Shown here: piece after piece, positions 1 through 9,114 of the stretch | Layout of the letters: each line of letters starts with the position of its first letter | Position numbering within the stretch: position 1 is the stretch's first letter | Origin: Microcoleus sp. FACHB-672 | GTDB taxonomy: Bacteria > Cyanobacteriota > Cyanobacteriia > Cyanobacteriales > Oscillatoriaceae | Length of the DNA stretch: 64,000 bases | Assembly: GCF_014695725.1 (NCBI RefSeq) | Contig: NZ_JACJOU010000032.1 | Span: forward strand, 1-64,000 | Reading direction: 5' to 3' | Notes under the pieces: model-generated | Databases searched by the model: none | What the model was told of the DNA's origin: nothing | What the model saw: the letters and a program-made list of their open reading frames with translations, nothing else | Position numbers and translations under genes: made by a program

Positions 1-173
1 ATCAAAATAGAATATTCATTGTTTTCGCTCATGGCTTCCAGCATCCGCTCAACTAATGCCCCAACGGGTGAAGTCATGCCGGCGTGAAATCGGGGGTTTT
101 GCCGCAATATTGCCGCTAGTAATGTGGAACCTGAACGCGGTAGTCCAGAAATAAAATGTATTTTATCAAGCAT
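1..173 (-). CDS. Sulfotransferase family protein (N-terminal part only)
   Basis: The reading frame starts with ATG at 173 and runs off the left edge of the window after 57 codons. The N-terminus reads MLDKIHFISGLPRSGSTLL, which is the PAPS 5'-phosphosulfate-binding P-loop (GLPRSGSTLL) of the sulfotransferase superfamily. Such enzymes move a sulfonate group from PAPS to a hydroxyl or amine acceptor. The acceptor and the catalytic region cannot be judged because the rest of the gene is outside the window. Confidence 0.8.
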   Translation of the reverse strand, partial: MLDKIHFISGLPRSGSTLLAAILRQNPRFHAGMTSPVGALVERMLEAMSENNEYSIL

Positions 174-685
174 TGTATAGAACAAAAATGGGCAAGTTGA
201 ACAGATGGGAAGTATCTCAACAATCGCTACAGCTAAAGCTTTGGAATCTGTCTGAACTTAATTTGACTAAAAATACTCGATTCGATTGATAAGGGGTAAA
301 AGCAAAGTTAATTTTCTGAGAACACATCCAGTCAAGGAAATCAGGAAAGCCACTAATTTTCATGGCTAAAGAAATTTTTGAGGTTGGACTTGGTTACTGC
401 ACTGCTGAAAACAATCTCCCTAAAGCGTGATGTACATTAATTTTTTTGCGATATGCGATGTCTACGTTAACTTATTAAAACCCGTATGTCCACTATTGAC
501 AAAATTAAAAAATATGTTAATAAAATAACAATTCTGTATTTTATGCTTTTATTTTTGGCTCTGTTTTATCACCAGCACTCAACCTCACCCATCAAGATCG
601 TAAAAACCCTGGCTGGGCGAGAGATTGTTTCATCTCCACTTCCCCAAACCAGGGTTTCTAAAGTTCTGCTAAAAAAGCTGATTAC
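174..685. other. Intergenic region, no convincing gene
   Basis: About 510 bases lie between the divergent sulfotransferase start and the 3' end of the methyltransferase. A 67-codon plus-strand frame (486-689) exists but overlaps the methyltransferase stop and contains its likely terminator, so I do not call it. I see no RNA gene. Confidence 0.5.
602..657 (-). terminator. Candidate terminator of the methyltransferase gene
   Basis: On the minus strand, AAACCCTGG (657-649) pairs with CCAGGGTTT (612-604), and the T run continues to 602. The 36-base loop can itself fold, with GAGAT pairing with ATCTC. It lies about 30 bases past the stop of the minus-strand methyltransferase at 686. The loop is long for a classical terminator. 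Confidence 0.45.
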
Positions 686-1600
686 TTAAGCTTTCGCAAT
701 GATAGTGCGGTGACGGGGACTGTTCGGTGTAATGGTTGGCGCTTCAAAACCGGCATCGATTAATGTTTGCTCAATGTCTAAAGCAAAATACTCATCCAAA
801 TAAGGTTCAGTGCTTTTGAGCAATGTCAAAATGTAAGGGGGCATTTTGGCATAGATTTCTGACTTTGGATTCATATCCATAATCGCCAAATGACCACCCG
901 GACGTAATAACCGGCGAGCTTCCTTGAAAATCTGCACGGTTGCGGTTTGCGGCAGTTCATGACACATTAAAAAGGTGGAAACGAGATCATAAGAAGCGGC
1001 GGGTAAGCCGGTAGTTTCTGCGGCAGCATGAACCCAATTAATATCAACATGGCGCTGCTGTGAACGCAAGTTTGCAACTGCTAAGAAATAAGGGGATAAA
1101 TCCACACCCGTAACATTTGCTTCCGGGTAAAATTCTTGCAGAGCAAACGAACTCATCCCCACACTGCAACCGAGATCCACAATATTCTGCGGTGGGTTTG
1201 GTAGATGGGTTTTGAGGATGTCATGATAACTTTGTCGCAGTTTGGCATCTCCCTCAGCACCGGCATCTGGCCAAATTTTGGCGTGGACTGCTTTTGCCGC
1301 TACTTCCACTTCAGTTGCCGCATCCCAGCTGAGGTTGCCGGTTTCGTAAGCGTGGAATGAACAGACGTAATACTCTGGATATTTCAGTTGAGGATTTTGC
1401 ACTTTAGCCAATTCTGCATCCAAGTCTTGCACTCTTAAGGCTTGTGCTTCCTGTCTCCAATGTACCCCAATGGTCTCTGCGCGATCAATCATCATCTTAC
1501 GCGCTTGGTGCTTGGCTAGATCTGCTAAAGGTTTGATGGAGAGGACACCATTAACCAGACGAGAAGCTAATCCTGGTCTTGTATTTGCAGCAACAGTCAT
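686..1600 (-). CDS. Class I SAM-dependent methyltransferase
   Basis: This 304-aa soluble protein has a Rossmann methyltransferase core. Motif I reads VDLGCSVG at about residues 141-148 and binds S-adenosylmethionine. An acidic residue closes strand 2 (VTGVDLSP), and the later strand has LLRPGGHLAIMDMNP, typical of methyltransf_11/25-type enzymes. About 130 residues precede the catalytic core, longer than in minimal members, and their role is unknown. No substrate signature was recognised and the neighbours do not suggest a pathway. The gene is followed by a structured hairpin that probably ends transcription. Confidence 0.85.
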   Translation of the reverse strand: MTVAANTRPGLASRLVNGVLSIKPLADLAKHQARKMMIDRAETIGVHWRQEAQALRVQDLDAELAKVQNPQLKYPEYYVCSFHAYETGNLSWDAATEVEVAAKAVHAKIWPDAGAEGDAKLRQSYHDILKTHLPNPPQNIVDLGCSVGMSSFALQEFYPEANVTGVDLSPYFLAVANLRSQQRHVDINWVHAAAETTGLPAASYDLVSTFLMCHELPQTATVQIFKEARRLLRPGGHLAIMDMNPKSEIYAKMPPYILTLLKSTEPYLDEYFALDIEQTLIDAGFEAPTITPNSPRHRTIIAKA

Positions 1601-1910
1601 AATAGGAGGTTGTTATTGTCAGTCTTTACTGGCCTGTTTCCAAATTTTATTTTAACGGTTAATAGTGCCGGCATGACTTATGCAGAATTGCGAAAACTTA
1701 TGGCTTTAGGGGCTATTTTGGCTTTGAGAGCATCTATAAGCTTTTTGTAAAACTTGAGTCTTTGGATTTTTTTAACCTCACAATAACGTAGGGAAGCGCA
1801 GATAAGGTTAAAGAATTTATAGGCTTTTATTTAGGGTTTATATATTCTCGAGAAAGCTTAATTTTATTTTTTAAATTAGTAATATTATTGATAACAACTA
1901 AAGAAAAAAT
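1601..1910. other. Intergenic region with one 25-codon ORF
   Basis: About 310 AT-rich bases upstream of the methyltransferase. A plus-strand micro-ORF (ATG 1673, stop 1748-1750) would encode a 25-residue peptide with a hydrophobic centre (LMALGAILAL). No convincing ribosome-binding site precedes it, so it is only noted. No RNA gene was recognised. Confidence 0.4.
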
Positions 1911-2357
1911 CTAAGTTTTATTTTTAACTAACATAGATTTAATCATTTGACAAGCACAAGCCTCTGGAATTTCCAGCACTTGCTCTAGCTGTCGTAAAAA
2001 TTCCCGTTCACTTTCGACAATTGTGCCATCTGCAATAACCATATTTATAGCAACCGCGAATGCAGTTTCTCGAAGCTTAGGAGGAAGGGCGTCTTTAGCC
2101 GAGTCAACCAGTGTAGGTGCCCCTTTTTGCCGGAGTAAATCAAAGAGCTTTTCTAAGAGTTTGAGTCGCTGCCGGCTTGAATATTTCTTAAAAACTTGCA
2201 GATTAGACATTACAGAAAAAATACTTTGCCTTTCTTCTTCGAGCAGATAACCGTCTGCTGCGATGGCCGCGACTGCAATTGCTGCCAAAGCTTCGGCTTG
2301 CGAGAGTGAATTGGGGTCTAATTTATTATCCCTGAACAGTTTTCTAAACAAACCCAC
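1911..2357 (-). CDS. TerB-like (tellurite resistance family) protein
   Basis: The 148-aa all-helical protein has the two-fold TerB arrangement. The first half contains AIAVAAIAADGYLLEEERQ and the second AINMVIADGTIVESEREF, each with the conserved xxADG-x(3)-EE/SE acidic pattern thought to bind metal. The start is GTG (GTG GGT TTG TTT), giving MGLFRKLF. TerB-like proteins in cyanobacteria are often stand-alone and their cellular role is poorly defined. Tellurite resistance itself is not implied, and no other ter genes are nearby. Confidence 0.75.
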   Translation of the reverse strand: MGLFRKLFRDNKLDPNSLSQAEALAAIAVAAIAADGYLLEEERQSIFSVMSNLQVFKKYSSRQRLKLLEKLFDLLRQKGAPTLVDSAKDALPPKLRETAFAVAINMVIADGTIVESEREFLRQLEQVLEIPEACACQMIKSMLVKNKT

Positions 2358-2466
2358 TGTATTTGTCCCTTTTTATAGCTTGATGTCTTAATGTCTCATT
2401 ATTGTTGTTTCTATTGCACTACACAATAAGGCTGCCGGTTTGTTTACAATAATTTTAAAAAAGCAA

Positions 2467-2578
2467 GGAAATAGGGAATAGGGCAAGACTGCGCCTATAA
2501 GAATGCGAAGGGGATGGAAGACGAGAAATACCTATTGTCGAATTTTTCATCCCCTTCCCCCTAGCCTCTAGTCCCTAT
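2467..2578. repeat. Heptad repeats and inverted repeat at the 3' end of the DUF3352 gene
   Basis: GGAAATA and GGGAATA lie in tandem at 2467-2480. The units CCCCTAG, CCTCTAG and TCCCTAT lie in tandem at 2558-2578, and the last supplies the TAG stop codon (2577-2575, minus strand) of the gene ending at 2575. Between them GAAGGGGATG (2507-2516) pairs with CATCCCCTTC (2548-2557). No T run follows on either strand, so this looks like a repeat element rather than a classical terminator. Confidence 0.6.
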
Positions 2579-4242
2579 TTACTGCTGCGTTTGAGAGAAA
2601 ACAACATTTCTAGCTGATTGGTTGTTTTATTTTCCCAAGCAGCCGTTACACCAACACCACGCATCGAGTTGAGGATGGCGGAGGCTTCCGGTGAGATGGG
2701 CTTACCAGATTGCTCGGTAAAGTTATTAACAACCGGCATGACTCGATCCATATCTAGGTAGAAATAGCCTTGATTGGACTTGGGTAAAGAGCCGGCAATT
2801 GCTTTAAAACTGGGGCTAGTGTCAAGAGGATTAGCCGGCTTATTGGCTATCACATCCACCAAGGGGCCAAGCGCCACAAAGAGGGAGTTGTCATCCAGCC
2901 AACCGTACCCTAATAAAGCACCTTGAGGGATTTTCCACTCGGTGATTTCTTTGTCTCCAATTTTTCGCTGATCAATGCTGAGAAATGGCAGATTTTGTTT
3001 AACCAATACCCCCAGTTTGTTAAAGGTACTTTCAGCGGTTTTGCGATCGCCGGTTTCTACAACCAAAGCACTGCCAAATCCAAACTGAGCTAAGATTCCC
3101 TGATTGGATGAAATCACACCCAGGCCAAATTCACCGTCCATCCAACCGAAAATTTCTTTATCAGCATCGAGATTAACGGTATTTTTGACCGACTGCCGCA
3201 CCTGATCCACAGATGCTTTAATTTCAGGCGAGTTTTTTGACTGGGCCACCATTTGAGACCAATACTCACTGATTTTGTGGCCGGTGACTAGGGCCATTGT
3301 TTCAGCGGGAAATTCAGAGACCACGGTGCCTGGAGCCGGTTTAAACTCTTGGGTGATAGCTTGCGGGTTCATCTGTGCGTCTGCTTTCAGCCGCAGACCT
3401 TCATTATCTACCCCAAGGCCCATTACGACAGATTTTACTTGCTCTAGCTGCTTGAGTGTGGTTGCCGGCAGTTGTGGTGCATTGGGGCTGTTCGTGGCGT
3501 ATTGCTTCACCACACTCGCCCAATCACTGACATAAACTTGAGCGATGGGATTTTGCACACCGGCACCTTTTTCCAACCCAGTTGCCACCTCACCTTTACT
3601 GGCAAAGGAAGGTTCCCCCTTAAATGTATCAATGGCGTTCTCTAGGATTTCTGGTTGAAAAGCCAACAGCAAATGATCTCCCAAGACAGTGGTGTGGTAA
3701 TTGGTGCCGTTTTCCTCTTTAACATTGGAGACGGTGATGCCTTTGTACTGCTTTTCTTCAATCTTTGCCTTTTCTTGGGCTTTCAAGCGGTTGGAAAATT
3801 CTAGGGCTTTCAGTTTATTTTGAATGCCTACAACCATGAGGAGGTTAGGTTCTTTACCGACAGCCTTTTCTGGTGAAGGCATGATAGCGAACATCACCCC
3901 ACCGATCCAAGGCTTCAAGTCCTTTTCATAATTAATGTTAGAGTCTGCCAGCATTTGAGCTTGGAAGTTCTGCAAGCCTTGAGTCACCAACTTTTGTGCT
4001 TCAGGGCTGCCAAACTGCTTCAATTTTGACCAACTTTGGGAATCGGTGGCGACAAAGGCTGTCATCAAGGCTTCATCTGGCACTAATTTGGCACTCTCAA
4101 GCGGAGTCGAACTTTTGCCGGGAAGTCCTTTAAAGTAAAGGTAGCCGGCCACACTTCCCGCTGCAACAACAGCCGCCGCAGCCACCAATAGCGGAGTTTT
4201 TTTCCCGGAAATTCTTTCTGTCATGGGATTCTTGTCAATCAT
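2575..4242 (-). CDS. DUF3352 domain protein, membrane anchored
   Basis: The 555-aa protein starts with a short basic segment, then one hydrophobic helix (about residues 17-38, VAAAAVVAAGSVAGYLYF). A long extracytoplasmic region follows that matches my recollection of the DUF3352 family, which is widespread in cyanobacteria. The pattern ESAKLVPDEALMTAFVATDSQSW near the start and WENKTTNQLEMLFSLKR at the end are typical. No catalytic motif is visible, and the family has no firmly established function. The stop codon lies in a heptad repeat. An alternative start at the internal ATG six codons in would leave the anchor intact. Confidence 0.7.
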   Translation of the reverse strand: MIDKNPMTERISGKKTPLLVAAAAVVAAGSVAGYLYFKGLPGKSSTPLESAKLVPDEALMTAFVATDSQSWSKLKQFGSPEAQKLVTQGLQNFQAQMLADSNINYEKDLKPWIGGVMFAIMPSPEKAVGKEPNLLMVVGIQNKLKALEFSNRLKAQEKAKIEEKQYKGITVSNVKEENGTNYHTTVLGDHLLLAFQPEILENAIDTFKGEPSFASKGEVATGLEKGAGVQNPIAQVYVSDWASVVKQYATNSPNAPQLPATTLKQLEQVKSVVMGLGVDNEGLRLKADAQMNPQAITQEFKPAPGTVVSEFPAETMALVTGHKISEYWSQMVAQSKNSPEIKASVDQVRQSVKNTVNLDADKEIFGWMDGEFGLGVISSNQGILAQFGFGSALVVETGDRKTAESTFNKLGVLVKQNLPFLSIDQRKIGDKEITEWKIPQGALLGYGWLDDNSLFVALGPLVDVIANKPANPLDTSPSFKAIAGSLPKSNQGYFYLDMDRVMPVVNNFTEQSGKPISPEASAILNSMRGVGVTAAWENKTTNQLEMLFSLKRSSK

Positions 4243-4278
4243 TTAAACGGTATCAACCTCAGTGATGGTGTCACTACA

Positions 4279-4300
4279 CACGCAAGCCGGTTGCTGCGTG
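4279..4300. repeat. GC-rich hairpin between divergent genes
   Basis: CACGCA (4279-4284) pairs with TGCGTG (4295-4300). It sits in a GC-rich patch between the divergent DUF3352 and aminopeptidase genes and resembles the small palindromic repeats common between cyanobacterial genes. Confidence 0.3.
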
Positions 4301-4409
4301 CGGGCTACGCAAGCCGCCAGACGCGCTAATCTGGTAAAGAAAAGCGCAACGCCGCCCAACATCTAACATAACTAGCAGTAATCGGCCATTACAGGCCCTG
4401 AAATTCCCC

Positions 4410-7061
4410 ATGTTGAACTCTTACTTTGATGCAGAAAATAACGGTAACAAATCCTTTGAGTTGCCAGGAGCTCATCCCCATTACAATCCCGATCGACCGG
4501 GCCAAGTAGAACATATTTTTCTTGACCTGATCCTGGAAATTCCCAAAAAAAGCTTCCACGGCAGTTGCACTATTCAGCTAATGCCTGTGCGTAGCGGGAT
4601 TGACCGGCTTACTTTGGATGCGGTCAACTTGAACATTAAAAAAGTGAAAGTTGATGAAACCAAACAGTCCTTTGACTATGATGGCGAAAAGTTGCATATC
4701 CAGCTAGAGCAACCGACCCAAGCCGGCCAGCAATTAACGCTGAAGATCACGTACAAGGTAGACAATCCCCAGCGCGGACTTTATTTCATTGCGCCAGACA
4801 AGCACTACCCCGACAAACCTGTGCAAGTCTGGACGCAAGGGGAAGATGAGGACTCACGCTTTTGGTTTCCCTGCTTCGACTACCCCGGACAACTGGCAAC
4901 CTCTGAAATTCGGGTGCAAGTGCCTAAGCAGTTCCTCGCCATTTCTAACGGGGAATTGATCGCCACAGAAGATGCCGGTGATGACAAAATTTACCACTGG
5001 TTGCAAAAACAGGTGCATCCCACTTACTTAATGACTTTGGCGGTGGGTGAGTTTGCGGAAATTAAGGATGAGTGGAACGGCTTGCCGGTTAACTACTATG
5101 TAGACAAAAGCCGGCAAGCAGACGCCCGTCGCAGCATGGGCAAAACACCCCGAATGATTGAGTTTTTCAGTCAAAAATTTGGCTATCCTTATCCGTTTCC
5201 CAAGTACGCCCAAGTTTGCGTAGATGATTTTATTTTTGGAGGAATGGAAAACACTTCAACCACGTTGCTAATGGATCGGTGTTTACTCGATGAACGGGCA
5301 GCGTTAGATAATCGCACCACTGAAAGTTTAGTTGCTCACGAATTGGCGCATCAGTGGTTTGGCGATTTGGTGGTGATCAAACATTGGTCACACGCCTGGA
5401 TTAAAGAAGGAATGGCTTCTTATACCGAGGTGATGTGGACGGAAGAAGAGTATGGGTTGCAAGAGGCTGCCTACTATCGGCTCAAAGAAGCCCGCAATTA
5501 TTTTGCGGAAGATAGCAGCCGGTATCGTCGTCCGATTGTTACCCATGTTTATCGCGAAGCAATTGAATTGTACGACCGGCACCTTTATGAAAAAGGCGCT
5601 TGTGTTTATCACATGATTCGGGCGGAATTAGGTGACGAACTGTTTTATAAGGCAATTCAAACCTTTGTTCAAGACAACGCCCACGCAACCGTTGAAACCA
5701 TTGACCTGTTAAGAGCGATTGAAAAAGCTACGGGTCGCAATTTGATGTTTTTGTTTGATCAATATGTTTACCGAGGTGGTCATCCAGATTATAAAGTTGC
5801 TTATTCTTGGGATGGAGATAGCAAACTCGCTAAAATAACAGTCACGCAAACCCAGGTTAAAGATAGCAGCAATGGGGGCGGAAAAGAGTTATTTGATCTA
5901 AGATTGCCGATTGCATTTGGTTATATAAAGACCGGCATTGAGGAACTGGAAGATGAGGAAAAAACGATTGCCGCTGCTTCGGATGCAGGCTCTCAAATTC
6001 CTGATGTTAAAACTTTTACGGTTCGCGTCCACGAACGAGAGCAAAGTTTTTATTTCCCGCTGTCAGAAAAGCCCCAATTTATCAGTTTTGATGCCGGCAA
6101 TCATTTCCTGAAAAAAGTCACGCTGGAGTATCCGGTTGCGGAATTAAAAGCGCAGTTAAAGTTCGATCCCGATCCACTTTCTCGCATTTACGCAGCAGCG
6201 GCGCTGGCCAAGAAAGGTGGTTTAGAAGTGGTGAAGGCACTATCGGAATCGCTTCAAAAAGAGGCGTTTTGGGGTGTGCGGGTGGAAGTGGCGAGACTGC
6301 TAGCTGGAATTAAGCTGGATCAAGCGTTTGATGCGTTAGTCGTTGGGTTGCAAGACAAAGATGCCGGTGTGCGTGAGGCGGTGGTGGAATCGCTAGCGAA
6401 AATTAAGACGCATGAGAGTTACAAGGCGCTTAAGCCAATCGTGGAAAAGGGCGATCCTAGTTATTATGTGGAGGCGGCGGCTATCCGGGCGATTGGGGCA
6501 ATTGCGGCGGCAAAGCTGAATGAGAAGCCGAAGGAAAGTCAGGTTCTGAAGCTGCTGAAGTCGGTTCTTAAGGAACGTGCCGGCTGGAATGAAGTGGTGA
6601 GATCGGGTGCAATTGGGGGTTTGAGCCGGCTGAAAACGTCGGAAGATGCCCTGGATCTGATTTTGGAATATACGGAAGCCGGTGTGCCGCAACCCCTGCG
6701 ATTGTCTGCGATTCGGGCTTTGGGCGCAATTTCGTCGGGGCAAACTGCGCTGAATCTAGAGCGGATTTTGGAACGACTGACTGAGTTATCTTGCGAAACG
6801 TTCTTTTTGACGCAAGTTTCCGTAGTGTCGGCGCTGGGGCAAATGGAGACAGCGAAGGCGATTGCAATCTTGAGTGCTTTAGCCGATCAAACGCCTGACG
6901 GGCGGGTGCGGCGCATTGCTGAGGAAGCGATTCAGAAGGTGCAAAAGAATGCCGGTTCCGATAAAGCGGTAAAGCAGATGCGGGAAGAACTTGATCAGCT
7001 CAAGAAGGAAAATCAGGAACTTAAGAGCCGGTTGGAGAATCTAGAAGCTAAGTCTAAATAG
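4410..7061 (+). CDS. M1 family aminopeptidase with C-terminal HEAT repeats and coiled coil
   Basis: This 883-aa zinc metallopeptidase removes N-terminal amino acids from peptides. The exopeptidase motif appears as GGMEN, and the zinc site is HELAH at residues 310-314 with the third ligand E333 18 residues on. N-terminal beta domains precede the catalytic domain. From about residue 590 the protein has alpha-helical HEAT-type repeats (for example KDAGVREAVVESLAKI and GRVRRIAEEAIQKV). It ends in a charged coiled coil (MREELDQLKKENQELKSRLENLEAK). No signal peptide is visible, so it is probably cytoplasmic. A strong terminator follows, so it is likely monocistronic. Confidence 0.93.
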   Translation: MLNSYFDAENNGNKSFELPGAHPHYNPDRPGQVEHIFLDLILEIPKKSFHGSCTIQLMPVRSGIDRLTLDAVNLNIKKVKVDETKQSFDYDGEKLHIQLEQPTQAGQQLTLKITYKVDNPQRGLYFIAPDKHYPDKPVQVWTQGEDEDSRFWFPCFDYPGQLATSEIRVQVPKQFLAISNGELIATEDAGDDKIYHWLQKQVHPTYLMTLAVGEFAEIKDEWNGLPVNYYVDKSRQADARRSMGKTPRMIEFFSQKFGYPYPFPKYAQVCVDDFIFGGMENTSTTLLMDRCLLDERAALDNRTTESLVAHELAHQWFGDLVVIKHWSHAWIKEGMASYTEVMWTEEEYGLQEAAYYRLKEARNYFAEDSSRYRRPIVTHVYREAIELYDRHLYEKGACVYHMIRAELGDELFYKAIQTFVQDNAHATVETIDLLRAIEKATGRNLMFLFDQYVYRGGHPDYKVAYSWDGDSKLAKITVTQTQVKDSSNGGGKELFDLRLPIAFGYIKTGIEELEDEEKTIAAASDAGSQIPDVKTFTVRVHEREQSFYFPLSEKPQFISFDAGNHFLKKVTLEYPVAELKAQLKFDPDPLSRIYAAAALAKKGGLEVVKALSESLQKEAFWGVRVEVARLLAGIKLDQAFDALVVGLQDKDAGVREAVVESLAKIKTHESYKALKPIVEKGDPSYYVEAAAIRAIGAIAAAKLNEKPKESQVLKLLKSVLKERAGWNEVVRSGAIGGLSRLKTSEDALDLILEYTEAGVPQPLRLSAIRALGAISSGQTALNLERILERLTELSCETFFLTQVSVVSALGQMETAKAIAILSALADQTPDGRVRRIAEEAIQKVQKNAGSDKAVKQMREELDQLKKENQELKSRLENLEAKSK

Positions 7062-7081
7062 TTGTTTGTTGTGAGTGGAAA

Positions 7082-7123
7082 GAAATCCGGTTATTTATAT
7101 AAACCGGGTTTCTTTTATTTTTT
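7082..7123 (+). terminator. Rho-independent terminator after the aminopeptidase
   Basis: GAAATCCGGTT (7082-7092) pairs with AACCGGGTTTC (7102-7112) with one wobble, closing a 9-base loop. The T-rich run TTTTATTTTTT (7113-7123) follows. It begins 21 bases after the stop. Confidence 0.85.
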
Positions 7124-7301
7124 GCAGCTATTAAGTCATAACCAATCTCTTGTTTAGAAAAACTGCATTTGTCAAAATTCCTCATATTACTCACTTCTAG
7201 GTTAAAATTATTTACGGCTAGTCTTTTTCTAATTTGCAGTCGCCCCTCTATTGCCGGAATGCTTCTATCAGAAAGGAAGTCAGTCGTTTAAATTAGTAAA
7301 G

Positions 7302-8102
7302 ATGCCTGCGAATATTCTCAAACGCCATAATGTAAAAGTCCTGGGAAAAGGCAATCAGACACTCATCTTCGCTCACGGTTTTGGCTCTAATCAAACCGCT
7401 TGGCGACATATTGTACCGGCTTTTGAGTCTGATTATCGCATCGTATTATTCGACCATGTGGGTGCCGGCAAGTCAGATTTGTCAGCTTACAACCCGCACC
7501 GCTACAACAGCCTTTCCGGATACGCACAAGATTTACTAGAGCTATGTGCTGAATTAAAATTGACTGGCTCGATTCTGGTCTGTCACTCAATTAGTGCGAT
7601 GATTGGCTTGCTGGCAGCCATAATTGAGCCACATTGCTTCAGCCGGCTCATCATGATTGGTGCCTCTCCCCGCTACCTCAACGATACGGGATATATTGGC
7701 GGTTTCGAGCAGTCCGATCTGGATGCCTTTTATGCTGCCATGTCTGCGAATTACAATGCCTGGGTTTGTGGCTTTGCACCTTTGGTGGTAGGCAACCCAG
7801 AACAACCAGAACTCGCCATTGAGTTTGCCCATACACTACAAGATATGCGCCCGGATATTGCTTCAGTTCTCGCACGCATCATTTTTCAGTCCGACTTCCG
7901 CGACGATTTACCGCGTTTAACTGTCCCTACATTGATTGTACAATCGAGTCACGATAACGCTGTACCTTTGGAGGTAGGCCGGTATCTGGCAGCAAAAATT
8001 CCCAATAATCAGTTTGTGAATATCAATGCGAAGGGTCATGTCCCTCACTGGAGTGCGCCAGAAGAAGTGATTAAAATCATTCGCGCTTATTTAGTTCAAT
8101 AG
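7302..8102 (+). CDS. RsbQ-like alpha/beta hydrolase
   Basis: The 266-aa protein resembles Bacillus RsbQ and the related KAI2/D14 hydrolases along its length, including MPANILKRHNVKVLGKG at the start. The nucleophile serine is in CHSISA, the acid is in SSHDNAV, and the histidine is in KGHVPHWS. I chose ATG 7302 because it matches the RsbQ N-terminus; an upstream TTG at 7251 would add 17 residues. In Bacillus, RsbQ works with the PAS-phosphatase RsbP, but no PP2C gene is nearby, so the partner or substrate here is unknown. It ends 5 bases from a convergent gene. Confidence 0.85.
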   Translation: MPANILKRHNVKVLGKGNQTLIFAHGFGSNQTAWRHIVPAFESDYRIVLFDHVGAGKSDLSAYNPHRYNSLSGYAQDLLELCAELKLTGSILVCHSISAMIGLLAAIIEPHCFSRLIMIGASPRYLNDTGYIGGFEQSDLDAFYAAMSANYNAWVCGFAPLVVGNPEQPELAIEFAHTLQDMRPDIASVLARIIFQSDFRDDLPRLTVPTLIVQSSHDNAVPLEVGRYLAAKIPNNQFVNINAKGHVPHWSAPEEVIKIIRAYLVQ

Positions 8103-8107
8103 AGCGT

Positions 8108-9055
8108 TTATTCCTCTGTTTGTGAGTGTTGGGAAGCCGGCAACCAAGTCACTAAATCCCCCTCATTTGTGAAATCTAACAACGCCTCTGCTAAATCCTC
8201 TAATTGAGGCAAAGATAACTGCTGAATTCGCGCTTGTAACTCAGGAGAAACCGTACCAATTCGCCTTGGAAGTAGGCGCAGAATGAGTGAGAGTGTTGCC
8301 TCGTGTTTTCCTTGCTGCAAACCCTGTTCTATTCCTTCTTCCATCCAGCTTGTGACAATTCGCATAACTTCCTCCTGCTGAACCGGCTCCATCTTAGCAA
8401 TTTCGTCCCGTAACAGCTTCTCCTCTTCTGCACCCAGGCGCAGATAGGTATCGATAAATCCAGAAATCAACTGCATCCGCGCTGGATCTAATCGCAAAGT
8501 TGCTAGCAATCGCAGACATTCAAATTTTACCTGCCGGCGCTCTGCCGGTGCTATGTTCATTTTTGCCATTAGCGCACTGGCAACCGGGTTGGGTTGCCGC
8601 AGAAAATCTCGCCAATTGAGGCGATTTAGCTGAATCACATCATAGTTGAACTGCAAAACCACTTTGTTTGGAAATGCCACTTGATGAACATTCGGTTCTG
8701 GGCGCGCGGGCGTCTCGTAAGAAAATAGCGCCACAGGATACACCGGCAGCCCAAATTTTTCATACAATCGCGCAAAATATCGAAACATTCGTTGATCGAA
8801 ATCCGCTTCTGTTCGCGCCTGATGTTCCAGATGAATCAGAAAAAATGACTCCTGCCCTCGAAATCTGGCTTTCACCACTAAATCTGCTTCATATTTTTCG
8901 CCGGCTGTGACATCGGTAAACACTTCCTTATCTATAAATTCTATCGAATCGCCTTCTAGATAAGCCGCCACCTCCGGTAGAAACAACTCGATAAACTCCA
9001 CAAAGAAAGTTGTTAGGAGTTCTTTAAACAATCGATCATGGTCAATCATTCGCAT
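8108..9055 (-). CDS. Rpn/YhgA-like nuclease-fold protein with DUF4351 tail
   Basis: The 315-aa protein starts with MRMIDHDRLFKELLTTFF, typical of the Rpn/transposase_31-like PD-(D/E)XK superfamily. The putative active site is spread over EADLVVKARF and FFLIHLEHQ at about residues 55-78. The C-terminus (LSLILRLLPRRIGTVSPELQARI through LEDLAEALLDF) is a DUF4351 domain. Cyanobacterial genomes carry many such paralogues. Some relatives promote recombination, but activity here is not established. The start is the ATG at 9055, overlapping the AT-rich hairpin that follows polA. Confidence 0.8.
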   Translation of the reverse strand: MRMIDHDRLFKELLTTFFVEFIELFLPEVAAYLEGDSIEFIDKEVFTDVTAGEKYEADLVVKARFRGQESFFLIHLEHQARTEADFDQRMFRYFARLYEKFGLPVYPVALFSYETPARPEPNVHQVAFPNKVVLQFNYDVIQLNRLNWRDFLRQPNPVASALMAKMNIAPAERRQVKFECLRLLATLRLDPARMQLISGFIDTYLRLGAEEEKLLRDEIAKMEPVQQEEVMRIVTSWMEEGIEQGLQQGKHEATLSLILRLLPRRIGTVSPELQARIQQLSLPQLEDLAEALLDFTNEGDLVTWLPASQHSQTEE

Positions 9056-9058
9056 CTA

Positions 9059-9081
9059 AAAATGATCAATTTTATCATTTT
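9059..9081 (-). terminator. Candidate AT-rich terminator of polA
   Basis: AAAATGAT (9059-9066) pairs with ATCATTTT (9074-9081) around a 7-base loop, 33 bases past the polA stop on the minus strand. The T run is short, so this is tentative. Confidence 0.35.
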
Positions 9082-9114
9082 GATCTCTCATTCTTTAGAT
9101 TTTAACAAACGCCG

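Noticed and set aside
486-689. 67-codon plus-strand ORF with a hydrophobic start
   Set aside because: It overlaps the methyltransferase stop, has no ribosome-binding site, and contains the probable terminator of that gene.
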